25,073 nucleotides of DNA from a virus, in the IMG/VR virus record IMGVR_UViG_3300043099_000301, positions 1 through 25,073 of that record; one strand, given 5' to 3'. The translations under genes and the position numbers were made by a program. Below the pieces are notes generated by a model. It did no database searches. It was not told the DNA's origin and saw only the letters and a list, made by a program, of their open reading frames with translations. How positions within the stretch are numbered: the first letter of the stretch is position 1; each line of letters opens with the position of its first letter. Of this stretch, positions 21,676 through 25,073 are shown piece by piece.

Positions 21676-22022
21676 GTGGCAATCGCAGGCATATACAACT
21701 TTACTCTTGATCAAGGCTCTACATGGACACTACAAATAGTTTACAATAATCCTTCTGGAACACCAATCAACTTGACTGGCTACACAGCAGAGATGCAGAT
21801 TCGTCGTAAGTTTGATTCTGAGAACCCTGTATTGACTCTATCAACTTCAAACGGTGGCATTACAATTGTGCCATTGACAGGAACATTAAATTTAATAGCA
21901 ACAGACGAGCAAGCAGATATTGATCCAGGTCTTTATGTTTATGACTTAGAATTAAATATTGGTGGAGTTAGAACTCGTTTAATTCAAGGAACAGTCACAG
22001 TTAGTGGAGAGGTTACAAGATA

Positions 22023-22023
<1 letters not shown>
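21676..22023 (+). CDS. Beta-sandwich structural protein (115 aa)
   Basis: Start is GTG 21676, 6 bases after AAAGGAG. The 115 residues are beta-rich ([17 protein letters not shown]...[22 protein letters not shown]...[12 protein letters not shown]...[15 protein letters not shown]), a pattern widespread in small phage virion-associated proteins. Its stop overlaps the start of the giant fibre gene (TAATG), so it may be a fibre adaptor or baseplate accessory. Confidence 0.65.

Positions 22024-25073
<3,050 letters not shown>

Overview
The window is part of a tailed bacteriophage genome (siphovirus-like), AT-rich and almost fully coding. It probably comes from an uncultured aquatic phage of a low-GC actinobacterium. 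The host guess rests on four things: an actinophage-type tape measure/minor tail block, a small FDxHR-type zinc protein, early promoters that place the start codon at +1 (leaderless mRNA, common in actinobacteria), and a P27-type small terminase next to an HNH nuclease. No integrase, repressor, CRISPR array, tRNA or polymerase was seen.

Layout. (1) 1-5.5 kb, tail: the end of a tape measure protein, a minor tail protein, a fibre-type protein, and a protein built from 16 perfect PPPIIA repeats. (2) 5.5-10.7 kb: a tightly overlapping block with a zinc-ribbon protein, four 2-oxoglutarate/Fe(II) oxygenase-like proteins (three clearly prolyl-4-hydroxylase-like), a JmjC/cupin-like protein, a radical SAM/SPASM enzyme and a GT60-like glycosyltransferase, the family that adds GlcNAc to hydroxyproline. 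(3) 10.7-11.6 kb, lysis: a small membrane protein, an M15 peptidase endolysin and a holin, followed by a terminator. (4) 11.8-18.5 kb, early/accessory: one minus-strand gene, a frame-broken lytic transglycosylase, a likely promoter-to-terminator small RNA, a series of near-consensus sigma70 promoters, many tiny proteins, a GT4 glycosyltransferase, an endonuclease VII-like nuclease and an HNH nuclease. (5) 18.7-21.5 kb, packaging: small terminase, a three-domain S1 RNA-binding protein and large terminase. (6) 21.5 kb to the end: a small membrane protein, a beta-sandwich structural protein and a very long fibre (two collagen-like segments, a probable beta-helix, YadA-like head repeats) that runs off the window.

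The main hypothesis is a phage protein-modification island. The oxygenases would hydroxylate prolines, most plausibly in the neighbouring PPPIIA-repeat protein, and the GT60-like enzyme would glycosylate the hydroxyprolines, giving a hydroxyproline-rich glycoprotein on the virion. The gene families and their order are visible in the sequence; the substrate link is inference. A second theme is translation control: leaderless early promoters, a putative small RNA with CCUCCU in a hairpin loop, and an S1 homologue between the terminase genes.
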